A stretch of 64,000 nt of DNA. Origin: Erythrobacter sp. NAP1. GTDB lineage: Bacteria; Pseudomonadota; Alphaproteobacteria; Sphingomonadales; Sphingomonadaceae. The stretch spans positions 1,612,001-1,676,000 of the forward strand of contig NZ_CH672390.1 of assembly GCF_000152865.1 (NCBI RefSeq), written 5' to 3'. The notes under the pieces were generated by a model. The model was given only the letters and a program-made list of their open reading frames with translations, searched no databases and was not told where the DNA came from. The position numbers were made by a program, and so were the translations under genes. Below, in pieces: positions 1 to 9,094 of the stretch (positions are counted from its first letter, which is position 1; each line of letters starts with the position of its first letter).

Positions 1-208
1 ACACCAGCTCCGCATCCTCGGCAGCGTCGGCCAAAGTGCCCCAGGCAAGCCGCCCGGTTTCGTCGAGTTCCGGCATCAGCGCGTCGAGCTTCAGCAGCCG
101 CGCCTTCCAGTTCATCATGCCGGCCAGAGCATCGCGGTCCGCGCGAAGATTATCCGCGCGGTCGAGAGGAGATCCGGCGAAGGCGATGGGTCCGTTTGCG
201 AGCGCCAT
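1..208 (-). CDS. nudC: NADH pyrophosphatase NudC, N-terminal part (runs off window)
   Basis: Only the first ~69 codons are in the window; the gene continues past base 1. The start is an ATG at 208-206 that overlaps the TAA of the upstream hydrolase gene by one base (TAATG), which suggests translational coupling. The N-terminus contains FAGSPLDRADNLR, characteristic of the beta-strand domain that precedes the zinc and NUDIX domains of NudC-type NAD(H)/deNADding pyrophosphatases. The NUDIX box itself lies outside the window, so the identification rests on the N-terminal motif alone. Confidence 0.7.
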   Translation of the reverse strand, partial: MALANGPIAFAGSPLDRADNLRADRDALAGMMNWKARLLKLDALMPELDETGRLAWGTLADAAEDAELV

Positions 209-1533
209 TACGAGGCGTGGTTTGCGTGACCCGCATGCATCGCCGCGACATCCGCCTCAAGCGCAGCGAGATATTCGTCGCGGATCGGATAGGCGTCGGA
301 CGGCATGTACTGAGTGTAAAGCCCGGTGCGCAGGCCAAGCTTGTAATCGACCGCAGCAAGCGTGCCAGCCGCACCGCCCCAGCCGAACGTGCCATTGACC
401 GAACGACCGCCAGCGCCGTGACCCTGACCCACCATCCACGATCCGGTAAGATCGACGGTTTCGGGGATGAGATCGGAAGTACCAACGCGCACAGCTTCCT
501 CGCTCATGATGCGCTCATCGCCAAGCTTGCCGTAGCCAAGCAGCATGCGCAGGAACCGATCATAGTCCTTGGGCGAGGAAACAAGGCCACCGCCGCCCGC
601 GGGCACCTTGGGCTCGTCGAGGAAGATCGAGTTTGCACCCGGATCGAGCGGCAGGAGCGTCTCACCAAGGATGCCGTAATTGTCGGTGAGGCGGCCCTTC
701 TCGCTTTCGGGCACCGTCATCCAAGTGCTGGTCATGCCGAGCGGCTCGAACATCCGGGTCTTGAGGAAAGCCTCGAAATCCATCCCGCTCGCAACTTCGA
801 TCACGCGGCCAAGCAGGTCGATCGAGTTCGAGTAGCTCCACTTGGTCGCGGGCTGATAAGCGAGCGGCAGACTGGCGAGCCTGTTGGTCCACACTTCAAG
901 ACCCGGTGCAGGCGTTGGGTTCGGAACGCCAGGGATCGGGAAGCGGCTGACGCGCCCGCCGACGATACCGTTCGCGACATAAGCGTCGAGCAGCGGGCCC
1001 TTGGACGTAATCGTGTAACCGATGCCTGCGGTGTGGGTGAGCAGTTGGCGGATCGTGATCGGACGCTCGGGCGCGACGGTGTTGTCGAGCGGACCTTCGG
1101 GATCGACCAGAACCTGCGTGTCGCGGAATGCGGGGATGATGTCGTAAAGCGGCGTGTCGAGCTCGAACGCGCCATCGTCGATCAGCATCATCGTTGCCAT
1201 ACCGGTAATCGGCTTCGACATCGAATAGATGCGGTAGAGCGAATCCATATCGGCTTCGGTGCTGCCATTCAGCGCGAGAGTGCCTCCGCCGACGGTATGC
1301 GCCATGTCGTCCTGCCCCCACCCGAAGGTAAGCAACATATTGGCGACCTTGCCTTCGCTCACATACTTGTTCGCCATCGCAGCAACATTGGGCCAGCTCT
1401 CGCTTACATCATGAGCAAGGAGCGCGCGCCCGAACGGGAGCGATGCGAGCGTGGCACCTGCCATCGCATAGGCTCCTCCGCGGAAAAGCGAGCGGCGCGA
1501 AAGGCTGGGTTGTTCGAAAGTGCGAAAGGCCAT
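208..1533 (-). CDS. Exported class C beta-lactamase-fold serine hydrolase
   Basis: A 441-residue protein of the serine hydrolase/beta-lactamase class C (PF00144) fold. The ATG at 1533 is preferred to one 27 codons upstream because it directly precedes a twin-arginine signal (SRRSLF, residues 12-17, followed by a hydrophobic stretch ending near ALLAHD), so the protein should be exported folded by Tat. The catalytic motifs are intact: S104-M-S-K107 and Y-S-N in WSYSNSIDLLG. A glycine-rich FGWGGAAGT near the C-terminus replaces the usual KTG/HxG. The family includes esterases, D-aminopeptidases and transpeptidases, so the substrate cannot be named. It is one base ahead of nudC and diverges from the small membrane protein at 1670. 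Confidence 0.88.
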   Translation of the reverse strand: MAFRTFEQPSLSRRSLFRGGAYAMAGATLASLPFGRALLAHDVSESWPNVAAMANKYVSEGKVANMLLTFGWGQDDMAHTVGGGTLALNGSTEADMDSLYRIYSMSKPITGMATMMLIDDGAFELDTPLYDIIPAFRDTQVLVDPEGPLDNTVAPERPITIRQLLTHTAGIGYTITSKGPLLDAYVANGIVGGRVSRFPIPGVPNPTPAPGLEVWTNRLASLPLAYQPATKWSYSNSIDLLGRVIEVASGMDFEAFLKTRMFEPLGMTSTWMTVPESEKGRLTDNYGILGETLLPLDPGANSIFLDEPKVPAGGGGLVSSPKDYDRFLRMLLGYGKLGDERIMSEEAVRVGTSDLIPETVDLTGSWMVGQGHGAGGRSVNGTFGWGGAAGTLAAVDYKLGLRTGLYTQYMPSDAYPIRDEYLAALEADVAAMHAGHANHAS

Positions 1534-1647
1534 TGTGGGTTCTCTCCCGGGTGGGTCAGTTTCGTTTGACGACTGTTTGAGCGAGCGAGGCTTAACCGTC
1601 AATTGCAAGTGCACAGCCGCCGTCTATTTGAGGCTTGATTCTGCAAG

Positions 1648-1667
1648 GTGTTATACCCATATAACAC
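1648..1667. promoter_or_regulatory. Perfect 8-bp inverted repeat next to a start codon
   Basis: GTGTTATA and TATAACAC flank a 4-base CCCA spacer. The right arm ends two bases before the ATG at 1670. It lies in the divergent region between the exported hydrolase (starts 1533) and the small membrane protein. The size and symmetry fit a GntR- or TetR-type operator; as an mRNA hairpin it would occlude the ribosome site. The cognate regulator is not evident nearby. Confidence 0.5.
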
Positions 1668-1669
1668 AC

Positions 1670-1891
1670 ATGGGAAACATACTTGCATACCTCATCGGGC
1701 TCATCAGCCTTGTTATCGTCATCCCCGCGCAGATACCGCTTCTGGGCTGGGCCAACTGGCTTGCGCTGCCGCTGATTGCGCTTGGCGTGGTGATCGGGGC
1801 GCTGTCCTCGAGAACAGGCGGGCGTAATTTCTGCCTGATCGTGGGCCTGATCGCTGCGGTTCGCCTGACTTTGGGTGGCGGCTTCGTTTAA
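1670..1891 (+). CDS. Small hydrophobic membrane protein
   Basis: A 73-residue protein with two predicted membrane helices: roughly residues 4-40, which is broken by IPLLGW, and residues 54-70. A short basic loop (SSRTGGRN) lies between them. I do not recognise a named family. The start is the ATG at 1670; there is no Shine-Dalgarno sequence because the inverted repeat 1648-1667 occupies that place, so the mRNA may be leaderless. The 3' end overlaps the convergent mutY stop by three to four bases, as often seen in compact genomes. Composition matches its neighbours. Confidence 0.55.
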   Translation: MGNILAYLIGLISLVIVIPAQIPLLGWANWLALPLIALGVVIGALSSRTGGRNFCLIVGLIAAVRLTLGGGFV

Positions 1892-2925
1892 TTGCTGGCC
1901 AGCGCCAACCGCGCGGCTTTGACGAATAGCGTCGGCAGGCCTGCCTCTTCAATCTCACCAATCGGCCACCATTCGCCATCACCCGGCGGGGCGGTGGTCG
2001 CCTCAATGCGCACCACTCTAAGAGTCAGGTGAGCATGGGAAAAAGTGTGCCGCACGGCGCCCATTTCCTGCACCTCGCCAGCAATCGGAGCCTCGCCTGA
2101 ACCATCCTCGCGCGCGCTCCAGCCGTCATCGGGCAGCGCGCGCATCCCGCCGAGCATCCCTTTGCCGGGGCGCGTCACGAGCCAGACTTTCCCCTCCCGC
2201 TTGATCCAGTAGGCGGTGCCGCGTCGCTCTGGCTTGGCTTTCTTGGGCGGTTTGACCGGTAGCCGCTCGGGCTGCCCCGCCTTGCGGCCTTCGCACTCTT
2301 CGGACAGCGGACACAGCAGACAGCGCGGCGCTTTCGTGGTGCATATCTGCGAGCCGAGATCCATCATCGCCTGCGCGAAGTCCCCGGCGCGGTGCCCGGG
2401 AGTAATCTCGTCGGCTCGCGCGCGGATCGGCTTACGAGCGCCCGGCAGAGGCTCCTCAATATCGAACAGCCGCGCAACCACCCGCTCAACATTGGCATCG
2501 ACCACCACGGCGCGCTCGCCGAAGGCAATCGCTGCAATCGCCGCTGCGGTGTAAGCGCCAAGGCCGGGAAGCTCGCGAAGTTCTGGCTCTGTCGAGGGAA
2601 AGCCGCCACGCGACGCCACTTCGCGCGCGCATTTCACGAGATTGCGAGCGCGCGAGTAGTATCCGAGCCCCGCCCACGCCGCCATCACCTCATCATCGCT
2701 CGCCCCGGCAAGATCGAAGACGGTCGGCCAGATGGTCGTAAATTTGGCAAAGTAAGGCTTCACCGCAGCGACCGTCGTCTGTTGCAGCATGACCTCGGAC
2801 AGCCACACGCGATAAGGCCACGCAGGATCGTTTGGCGCAGGCTCTCCCGGCGGATTGCGCCATGGAAGCTCGCGCGCGTGTTTGTCGTACCAGTCGAGAA
2901 GGTTGTCTGAAGCGCTAGCAGTCAC
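1888..2925 (-). CDS. mutY: A/G-specific adenine DNA glycosylase MutY
   Basis: Removes adenine mispaired with 8-oxoguanine in base-excision repair. The 345 residues contain the helix-hairpin-helix (LPGLGAYTAAAI, ~119-130), the catalytic Glu44 in SEVMLQQT and the catalytic Asp143 in VVDANVERV. The [4Fe-4S] cluster cysteines have the family spacing: C195-x6-C202-x2-C205-x5-C211. A NUDIX-like C-terminal domain that reads 8-oxoG follows (~235-345), with HTFSHAHL matching the FSH recognition loop. It is divergent from the dciA-like gene, with starts only 14 bases apart, so the promoters must overlap neighbouring coding sequence or the short gap. Confidence 0.97.
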   Translation of the reverse strand: MTASASDNLLDWYDKHARELPWRNPPGEPAPNDPAWPYRVWLSEVMLQQTTVAAVKPYFAKFTTIWPTVFDLAGASDDEVMAAWAGLGYYSRARNLVKCAREVASRGGFPSTEPELRELPGLGAYTAAAIAAIAFGERAVVVDANVERVVARLFDIEEPLPGARKPIRARADEITPGHRAGDFAQAMMDLGSQICTTKAPRCLLCPLSEECEGRKAGQPERLPVKPPKKAKPERRGTAYWIKREGKVWLVTRPGKGMLGGMRALPDDGWSAREDGSGEAPIAGEVQEMGAVRHTFSHAHLTLRVVRIEATTAPPGDGEWWPIGEIEEAGLPTLFVKAARLALASN

Positions 2926-2939
2926 GGCGCGCCTATGGC

Positions 2940-3533
2940 ATGGCTGGAAGCGAAATGGGAAGCGACAAGACCACGAATTCGGGCAAACCGAAGCCCAGCG
3001 CCAGGGGACGTCCGCGCAAGGCCGCCAAACCGTATGAGCGCCCGCGCGGGCGCGGCCCCAAGGCCATTGGCGATCTGATGCCCGAAATCGGGCGCACCGC
3101 CTTTCGCCGCTTTGGCTTTGTTCAAAGTTCGGTCGTCACGCGCTGGCCCGAAATTGTCGGGCCGGTCCATGCGCGCGTCTGCTCACCCGAAGCGATCCGT
3201 TTTCCGCCGGGAGAGAAGTCCGAGGGCATCCTGCAGCTTGTCGTCACACCCGCCCACGCACCGCTGATCCAGCAGGTGCTCCCGGAAATCATCGAGCGGG
3301 TGAACCGCTTTTTCGGCTACAACGCCGTCGCGCGCGCGAAAATTCGGCAAGGCGCGGTTAAGCCGCCAAATGCTCAAGAGAAGCCCAAAGCGCCGCCGTC
3401 GCTCAAGCCGATCCCGATGGAACTGGGAGACAGCCTGCGCGACATCGGCGATCCCGAGCTGCGCACCGTGCTGGAAAGCCTCGCGCGCAGTATGGGCGAC
3501 GGGGACAAGACGAAGAGAGACGACGAGACGTGA
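2940..3533 (+). CDS. DUF721/DciA-family protein
   Basis: A 197-residue protein of the DUF721/DciA family, whose characterised members help load the replicative helicase DnaB where DnaC is absent. The basic N-terminal tail (GRPRKAAKPYERPRGRG) precedes the conserved core, seen here as RFGFVQSSVVTRWPEIVG and the LPEIIERVNRFFGY helix. The C-terminal third is low complexity and charged. The position between mutY and a DsbA-like gene, just upstream of smc, is the usual alphaproteobacterial neighbourhood. The stop overlaps the GTG of the next gene (GTGA). Confidence 0.8.
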   Translation: MAGSEMGSDKTTNSGKPKPSARGRPRKAAKPYERPRGRGPKAIGDLMPEIGRTAFRRFGFVQSSVVTRWPEIVGPVHARVCSPEAIRFPPGEKSEGILQLVVTPAHAPLIQQVLPEIIERVNRFFGYNAVARAKIRQGAVKPPNAQEKPKAPPSLKPIPMELGDSLRDIGDPELRTVLESLARSMGDGDKTKRDDET

Positions 3534-4291
3534 GAAGATCCACTTTGGCAGGAGTGGCAGCCGCCACGTTGCTTGCCCTTCCCGCTGGAGCGCAGCAGGC
3601 GCCGCTTTCGCAGGACAACCAACTTTCCAATCCGGGAAGCGCCTTTGTCGGCGATGGTCGCCGCGCCGCATGGCATGCCGAGATCGAGCGCACCGAGCGT
3701 GGTTTTCGCATCGGCAACCCCAATGCCGAGGCGAGCCTGATCGAATTCATCAGCTACACCTGCGGCCACTGCGCCACCTTTGCCAAGGAAGGCGAAGGCG
3801 CGCTTGATCTAACCGTGCTTGCGCCCGGCCACATGAACCTCGAGATCCGCCCGGTTATCCGCAACGCGATCGATCTTACCGTCTCGCTGCTGGTGCAGTG
3901 CGGCGATGTGTCGGGCATGAAGGATCGCCACCGCATGTTCCTCACCCGACAGGACAGCTGGATGGCGAAAGCGCAGCGAGCCCCGCAATCGCAAATGCAG
4001 AGCTGGGCCAGAGGCGACAGAGCATCGCGCGCCAACATGGCGGCGGCGCTCGATTTCGACGACATGCTTGCCAATACCGGCATGAGTCGGGTCGAGATCA
4101 GCGCATGCCTTGCCGATGATGAGGCCGCGCTTGCGCTGATCCGCAATGGTGATGCTGACCGCGAAGAATTCGCCGTTCCCGGCACGCCGAGCTTTGCGCT
4201 CGATGGCGAGCTGTTGCAGCAGGTTCATTCGTGGGACGCGCTTTATCCGGTATTGAGCGAACATTTCCGTCCCGGAAACGCACAGGATTGA
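3530..4291 (+). CDS. Periplasmic DsbA-like thioredoxin-fold protein (CGHC)
   Basis: A 253-residue exported thiol oxidoreductase-like protein. The GTG start overlaps the preceding stop as GTGA; a basic start plus hydrophobic stretch (residues 1-21, ending PAGAQQ) is a Sec signal peptide. The active site is C78-G-H-C81 in FISYTCGHCATF, the DsbA/DsbG type of dithiol. A cis-proline motif (VPGTPSFALDG) appears near residue 215. The all-helical insert between them is as in the DsbA family. It is followed at 122 bases by a second, related gene with its active site at the same residue numbers, so the two look like an old tandem duplication. The role is presumably disulfide formation or isomerisation. 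Confidence 0.85.
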   Translation: MRRSTLAGVAAATLLALPAGAQQAPLSQDNQLSNPGSAFVGDGRRAAWHAEIERTERGFRIGNPNAEASLIEFISYTCGHCATFAKEGEGALDLTVLAPGHMNLEIRPVIRNAIDLTVSLLVQCGDVSGMKDRHRMFLTRQDSWMAKAQRAPQSQMQSWARGDRASRANMAAALDFDDMLANTGMSRVEISACLADDEAALALIRNGDADREEFAVPGTPSFALDGELLQQVHSWDALYPVLSEHFRPGNAQD

Positions 4292-4413
4292 TCAATTCAG
4301 GCGTCTAATTCACAGTTTCAGCACATTTTTGCACAAGCCCTTCCCCCGGAGCGCTTGGGCTCTACAACCCACCGCGATAGTCTTTCCCTTCGATTCCAAG
4401 GATACGTCCGACC

Positions 4414-5160
4414 ATGAATACGATCCGCACTTCTCTCAAGCTTGCTTTCGCAGCGCCGCTCGCGCTTGCTGTTGCCGCGTGCGGCGGCGAGGAAGGCGAT
4501 GTCGCCTCGAGTGAAGCTATCGAGCCGATTGCTGCCCCGGACGGCACCAACTGGACCGAGACAGTGACGGTCAGCGAGGAAGACGGATACATCCTCGGCA
4601 ATCCCGATGCGCCGATCAAGCTGGTCGAATATGCCTCGCATACCTGCGGCGGCTGTGCGCAGTTCGCGGCCACCGCCAAGGAACCGATCAAGGAATATGT
4701 GGCAACCGGCGTCGTCAGCTTCGAACAGCGCAACCTCGTTCGCGACCCGATCGACCTTACCATCGCGACCCTGGTGCGGTGCGGCGCTGATGAGAACATG
4801 CAGACCCTGTCCGACATGGCCTGGGCACAGTTGCCTGCCTTCTTCAACAACGTGAACAGCAACAACGCTGCATATCAGGCCGCTGGCAACGCTCCGCCCG
4901 AACAGCGCTTTATCGGCATTGCGCAGGCCGCCGGGCTGGTCGAATTTTTCGCAGCACGCGGGATTTCCGCTGACCAGCAGCGCGCTTGCCTTTCCGATGT
5001 CAGCACGATCGAGAGCATAGCCAACAATTCGTCCGAACAGGCGAATGAGCTTGGCATCAACTCGACGCCGACCTTCCTCCTGAACGGTCGCAAGCTCGAT
5101 GTAATCGGCTGGGGCGAGCTTGAGCCGCTGATCCAGCGCGCCGGTGCGCGGCAGGAATAA
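4414..5160 (+). CDS. DsbA-like thioredoxin-fold lipoprotein (CGGC)
   Basis: A 248-residue paralogue of the upstream gene. The signal peptide ends in a lipobox (LAVAAC, lipidated Cys23), so it should be anchored in a membrane facing the periplasm. The active site is C78-G-G-C81 in ASHTCGGCAQF, and NSTPTFLLNGRKL supplies the cis-proline. The dipeptide GG in place of GH should change the redox potential relative to the upstream protein. The ATG start is the only one that preserves the lipoprotein signal. smc starts 22 bases downstream. Confidence 0.85.
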   Translation: MNTIRTSLKLAFAAPLALAVAACGGEEGDVASSEAIEPIAAPDGTNWTETVTVSEEDGYILGNPDAPIKLVEYASHTCGGCAQFAATAKEPIKEYVATGVVSFEQRNLVRDPIDLTIATLVRCGADENMQTLSDMAWAQLPAFFNNVNSNNAAYQAAGNAPPEQRFIGIAQAAGLVEFFAARGISADQQRACLSDVSTIESIANNSSEQANELGINSTPTFLLNGRKLDVIGWGELEPLIQRAGARQE

Positions 5161-5182
5161 GCGGGGCTAACCGGACACGCAT

Positions 5183-8100
5183 ATGCAGATCAGCCGGCTC
5201 AAACTCTCTGGTTTCAAGAGCTTTGTAGAGCCGGCCGAACTGCGCATCGAACCGGGCCTGACCGGGGTCGTCGGCCCCAATGGCTGCGGCAAGTCCAACT
5301 TGCTCGAAGCGATCCGCTGGGTCATGGGCGAAAACTCGCCCAAATCGATGCGCTCTGGCGGGATGGAAGACGTGATCTTCGCAGGCACGTCGACCCGCCC
5401 TGCCCGCGCTTTTGCCGAAGTCGTCCTGCATGCGAGCGACGAACATGACGAAGAAATAGTCGTTACCCGTCGCATCGAACGAGGCGCCGGTTCCGCGTAT
5501 CGCGTGAACGGTCGCGATGTTCGTGCAAAAGACGTCGCACTTACCTTCGCAGACGCCGCGACAGGCGCGCACAGCCCGGCACTGGTCAGTCAGGGCAAGA
5601 TCGCGCAGGTCATCGCCGCCAAACCTGCCGAGCGGCGCATGATGCTCGAAGAGGCCGCCGGGATCGCCGGGCTTCACGTGCGCCGCAAGGATGCCGAAAG
5701 CAAACTGCGCTCGACCGAGAAGAACCTCGAGCGGCTCGAAGACCTGATGGCGGGTCTCGATTCGCAGATGGCGTCCCTGAAGCGCCAAGCGAAACAGGCC
5801 GAACGCTACACCAAGCTCACCGAACAGATCAGTCATGCCGAAGCGCGGCTCGTCTTCGCCCGCTGGCGCGATGCGGCTGCGTCCGCAAAGGAGGCACGCG
5901 CGGCTGCCGAAGCGTCGGAAGCCAAGGTTGCCGATGCCAACCGCCTGACCGCGGAGGCGCAGAAGCAGCAGGCTGAAGCAGCGGCAAAACTTGCCGAAGC
6001 GCGCGACGAACTCGCCGACCGCCGCGACGATGCCAGCGCGCATGGGCACCGCATGGCGGCCTTGTCGGAAAAGCTGGAAGCAGCTGAAACGCGGCTTGCC
6101 GACCTTGAGCGTCAACGCGAACGGCTTGAAGAAGATCGGGTGGCAGCGGACCGTCTCACTAACGACGCTGCCGAAGCGCTGAAGAAGCTCGAGCGCGAAC
6201 TCGAAGCCTCGCGCACCCGCGTTACCGAAGCCGAGGCAGAGCGTCCGGCACTCGCCGACAAGTCGGAGAAGACCGAGCGCGCCAGCCGAACCGCCGAACT
6301 CGACCTTGCCAAGGCCACCGCCGATCATGCGGGTGTCGAAGCCGAATGGCGCGTTGCCGAGGCCGCGATCGAACAGGCGCAGACGCGGCTTTCCCGGCTG
6401 GAACGCGAAGGCGAACGCATAGCCGCAGCGCGTGCAGAACTGTCAGGCGGAGAGGACCCGGAGGTCGCCGTAACCGAAGCGCGCGAAGCCGCTGACGACG
6501 CCGCTGCCGAAGTCACCCGCTTGCGCACCCGGCTTGAAGAAGAACAGGCGCGCAAGGGCGATCTTCAGACTGCGCGTGACGAAGCATCGGCCGCACTCTC
6601 CACGGCGCGTGCCGAACTCGCCGGGATCGAACGCGAATACACGGCCCTTGCCCGCGACCGCGATGCGCGTGCGAAACGCGAGGCCGGTCGCAAGAGCCTG
6701 CCCGCTGCGCTCGACAAGGTAGCGGTCGAAAAGGGCTACGAACGTGCCATCGCTGCCGTGCTGGGCCGCGATGCAAAATCGCCGATTGGCGCAGCTCCCG
6801 ATGGATCTGACGGACGGTACTGGACCGGGAGCAACGCGCCGTCGCAAGTGCCCGACAGTTTGCTCGACCACGTGCGCGATTGCCCCGAGGAACTGCGCGC
6901 CCGCCTCGCGCTGGTGCATGTGGCCGACAGTGACGATGGCCGCGCCCTTGGTCCCGGCGAATGGCTGGTGACGACAGGAGGGCATCTGCGTCGCTGGGAC
7001 GGCTTTATCGCCCGCGGCGAAGGTTCAGCTGAGGCTGCGCGGCTCGAAGCTGCGAACCGACTGGAAGAACTCGAATTACAGCTTCCTGATCTGCGCGGCG
7101 CGGCTGAACTCGCACAGGCGAATGAGACCACGGCTCGCGAGGAATTGTCGGCGTTGCAAACCGCTCTCGTCGCGCAGGAACGCGAGCTCGCAGGCGCTAT
7201 CGAAACTGAGCGCGCGAGCCTGCGCCGTCTCGATTCTGCCGAAGCAGCAAAGGAACGCGTTGCCGCTCGGCTCGAGGAACTTGCCGCATCAGCGAGCGAT
7301 CTCGACGAGCAACTGGACGGCGCTCGCGGCGAATTGACGGCCGCTCAAGACGCGCGCGCTGCCCTGCCGCCGCCTGATGCGGGCCGTGCTGCTCTCGATG
7401 CAGCACGCGCCCGGCACGAGGCCGCGAAAACCGCTGTACAAGCCGCGCTTGCCGAACTCGCCGCCCACGACCAGGGCCTCGCGGTCTCTCGCGAACGCCT
7501 CGCCGCACAGCAGGCTGACCAGTCGAGCTGGAAAGCGCGTTCGGGCGAAGCTGCCTCGCGTGTTGCCGAAGCCGGGCGCAGGCTTGAAGAAATCGAGGAA
7601 GAGCGCGCAGTCATCGCCGCCAAGCCCGCCGCCCTCATGCGCGAAATCGAGCAAGGCGATCAGGTTCGCGCGCGCCTGACCAAGGAACTTGAAGAAGCGC
7701 AATCGGTCATGGATGCGTGCCAGGACGCGTGCCGCACGATCGAGCGCGCACTTGCAGAAGCTCAGGAAGCGCTCGCCGTTGCACGCGAAGGTCGCGCCAC
7801 TCTGGTCGCGCGCGCCGAGAACGAGGAAGCCCGCCGCAGCGAAATGGCGCGAGTGTCGGGCGAGCGGTTCCAGTGCCCTCCCCCTCTGCTGGCCGAACGG
7901 TTCGAATTCGACGAAGCGGACGTGAAGCCGGCGACGGTGGAATCGGAAGAGATGGACCGCCTCACCGCCAGCCGCGAGCGGATTGGCCCTGTAAACCTTG
8001 TCGCTGCCGAAGAACTCGCCCGGATCGAGGAAGAGCACGGCGCGAATGCCAGCGAGCAGGCCGAACTGACCGAAGCGGTCGCGCGCCTTCGCGCCTCCAT

Positions 8101-8605
8101 CGGCAATCTCAACCGCGAAGGCCGCGAACGCCTGCGCGCGGCATTCGAAGAGGTGGACGGGCACTTCCGCGTTCTCTTCACCCGCCTGTTCCAGGGCGGC
8201 CAGGCGCATCTCGCGCTGGTCGATAGCGATGATCCACTGGAAGCGGGTCTCGAGATTTACGCCCAGCCGCCGGGCAAACGTTTGCAATCGCTCTCGCTGC
8301 TATCGGGCGGCGAACAAGCGCTGACCGCGACCGCGCTGATTTTCGCGCTGTTCCTGACCAACCCCGCGCCGATCTGCGTGCTCGACGAGGTCGATGCGCC
8401 GCTCGACGATGCCAATGTCGAACGCTTCTGCGATCTGCTCGACTCTATGGTTCGCACGACCAAGACGCGCTACCTGATCGTCACGCATAATGCGGTGACG
8501 ATGAGCCGGATGCACCGGTTGTTTGGGGTCACCATGGCCGAAAAAGGCGTCTCGCGACTCGTCAGCGTTGATCTGGGCGAAGCGGCGTTGATGGCGGCCG
8601 AGTAA
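5183..8605 (+). CDS. smc: Chromosome segregation ATPase SMC
   Basis: The condensin-type SMC ATPase, 1140 residues, which organises and segregates the chromosome together with ScpA and ScpB. Walker A is GPNGCGKS (31-38). Two long heptad-rich coiled coils (roughly 170-500 and 610-940) flank a hinge at ~505-610. The C-terminal head carries the ABC signature LLSGGEQALTA and the Walker B VLDEVDAPLDDAN. The length is at the low end for SMC because the coils are somewhat short. The gene ends 22 bases from the convergent merR gene, with no obvious terminator hairpin between them. Confidence 0.97.
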   Translation: MQISRLKLSGFKSFVEPAELRIEPGLTGVVGPNGCGKSNLLEAIRWVMGENSPKSMRSGGMEDVIFAGTSTRPARAFAEVVLHASDEHDEEIVVTRRIERGAGSAYRVNGRDVRAKDVALTFADAATGAHSPALVSQGKIAQVIAAKPAERRMMLEEAAGIAGLHVRRKDAESKLRSTEKNLERLEDLMAGLDSQMASLKRQAKQAERYTKLTEQISHAEARLVFARWRDAAASAKEARAAAEASEAKVADANRLTAEAQKQQAEAAAKLAEARDELADRRDDASAHGHRMAALSEKLEAAETRLADLERQRERLEEDRVAADRLTNDAAEALKKLERELEASRTRVTEAEAERPALADKSEKTERASRTAELDLAKATADHAGVEAEWRVAEAAIEQAQTRLSRLEREGERIAAARAELSGGEDPEVAVTEAREAADDAAAEVTRLRTRLEEEQARKGDLQTARDEASAALSTARAELAGIEREYTALARDRDARAKREAGRKSLPAALDKVAVEKGYERAIAAVLGRDAKSPIGAAPDGSDGRYWTGSNAPSQVPDSLLDHVRDCPEELRARLALVHVADSDDGRALGPGEWLVTTGGHLRRWDGFIARGEGSAEAARLEAANRLEELELQLPDLRGAAELAQANETTAREELSALQTALVAQERELAGAIETERASLRRLDSAEAAKERVAARLEELAASASDLDEQLDGARGELTAAQDARAALPPPDAGRAALDAARARHEAAKTAVQAALAELAAHDQGLAVSRERLAAQQADQSSWKARSGEAASRVAEAGRRLEEIEEERAVIAAKPAALMREIEQGDQVRARLTKELEEAQSVMDACQDACRTIERALAEAQEALAVAREGRATLVARAENEEARRSEMARVSGERFQCPPPLLAERFEFDEADVKPATVESEEMDRLTASRERIGPVNLVAAEELARIEEEHGANASEQAELTEAVARLRASIGNLNREGRERLRAAFEEVDGHFRVLFTRLFQGGQAHLALVDSDDPLEAGLEIYAQPPGKRLQSLSLLSGGEQALTATALIFALFLTNPAPICVLDEVDAPLDDANVERFCDLLDSMVRTTKTRYLIVTHNAVTMSRMHRLFGVTMAEKGVSRLVSVDLGEAALMAAE

Positions 8606-8627
8606 GCGCCGCAATCTCTTCGAGAAA

Positions 8628-9080
8628 CTAGGCTTCGATCGCCTTTGCCAAGCGATTGCGCAGCGTCTTGAGCTGCGCAATTGTTTCCTCAACCGCTGGG
8701 GTCAGTACCTGTTCGGGCGAGACGCTCAGACTGACAGGTTCGCCCACTTCGTCCGCGTCAGCGCGCCTGTCGCCAATGCGACGATCTTCGCCCGTGCGGC
8801 GGTTGGCGCCAGAGCCCTTGGGACCACCGCCCGAACGAAGCACGGCTTCGGCGCCCTTGAGCGTGTAACCTTCCTCATTGATGAGCCGGTCAATCGCTTC
8901 GACCATTTCAATGTCGCTGGGCCGATAATAACGCCGCCCACCGCTGCGCTTCATCGGCTTGAGCAAAGCGAACTGCTGTTCCCAATAGCGAAGGACGTGG
9001 GGCTTGATACCGAGCGCTTCGCTGACCTCTCCGATGGTTCGGAGCGCCGACTTGTCCTTGCCGTCGTTGAAGTCGACCAT
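8628..9080 (-). CDS. MerR-family transcriptional regulator
   Basis: A 150-residue protein with an N-terminal MerR winged helix (TIGEVSEALGIKPHVLRYWEQQF, given here in part: residues ~15-37) and the second-helix motif RRYYRPSDIEMVEAIDRLI. No ligand-binding cysteines are seen, so it is not a metal sensor. The C-terminus (~85-150) is charged and ends in a short helix. It is the last gene of the rpmF-plsX-fabH-ihfA-merR unit, 14 bases after ihfA. This position and architecture are conserved in alphaproteobacteria; the target is unknown. Confidence 0.88.
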   Translation of the reverse strand: MVDFNDGKDKSALRTIGEVSEALGIKPHVLRYWEQQFALLKPMKRSGGRRYYRPSDIEMVEAIDRLINEEGYTLKGAEAVLRSGGGPKGSGANRRTGEDRRIGDRRADADEVGEPVSLSVSPEQVLTPAVEETIAQLKTLRNRLAKAIEA

Positions 9081-9094
9081 GCCGCCAGACGCCC

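Noticed and set aside
4318..4380. AGCCC/GGGCT hairpin before the second DsbA-like gene
   Set aside because: Stem of only five bases with a long loop and no T run; not enough for a terminator call.
5183..8605. Small frames inside smc on both strands
   Set aside because: All are shadows of the coiled-coil codon pattern (Ala, Glu, Arg rich).
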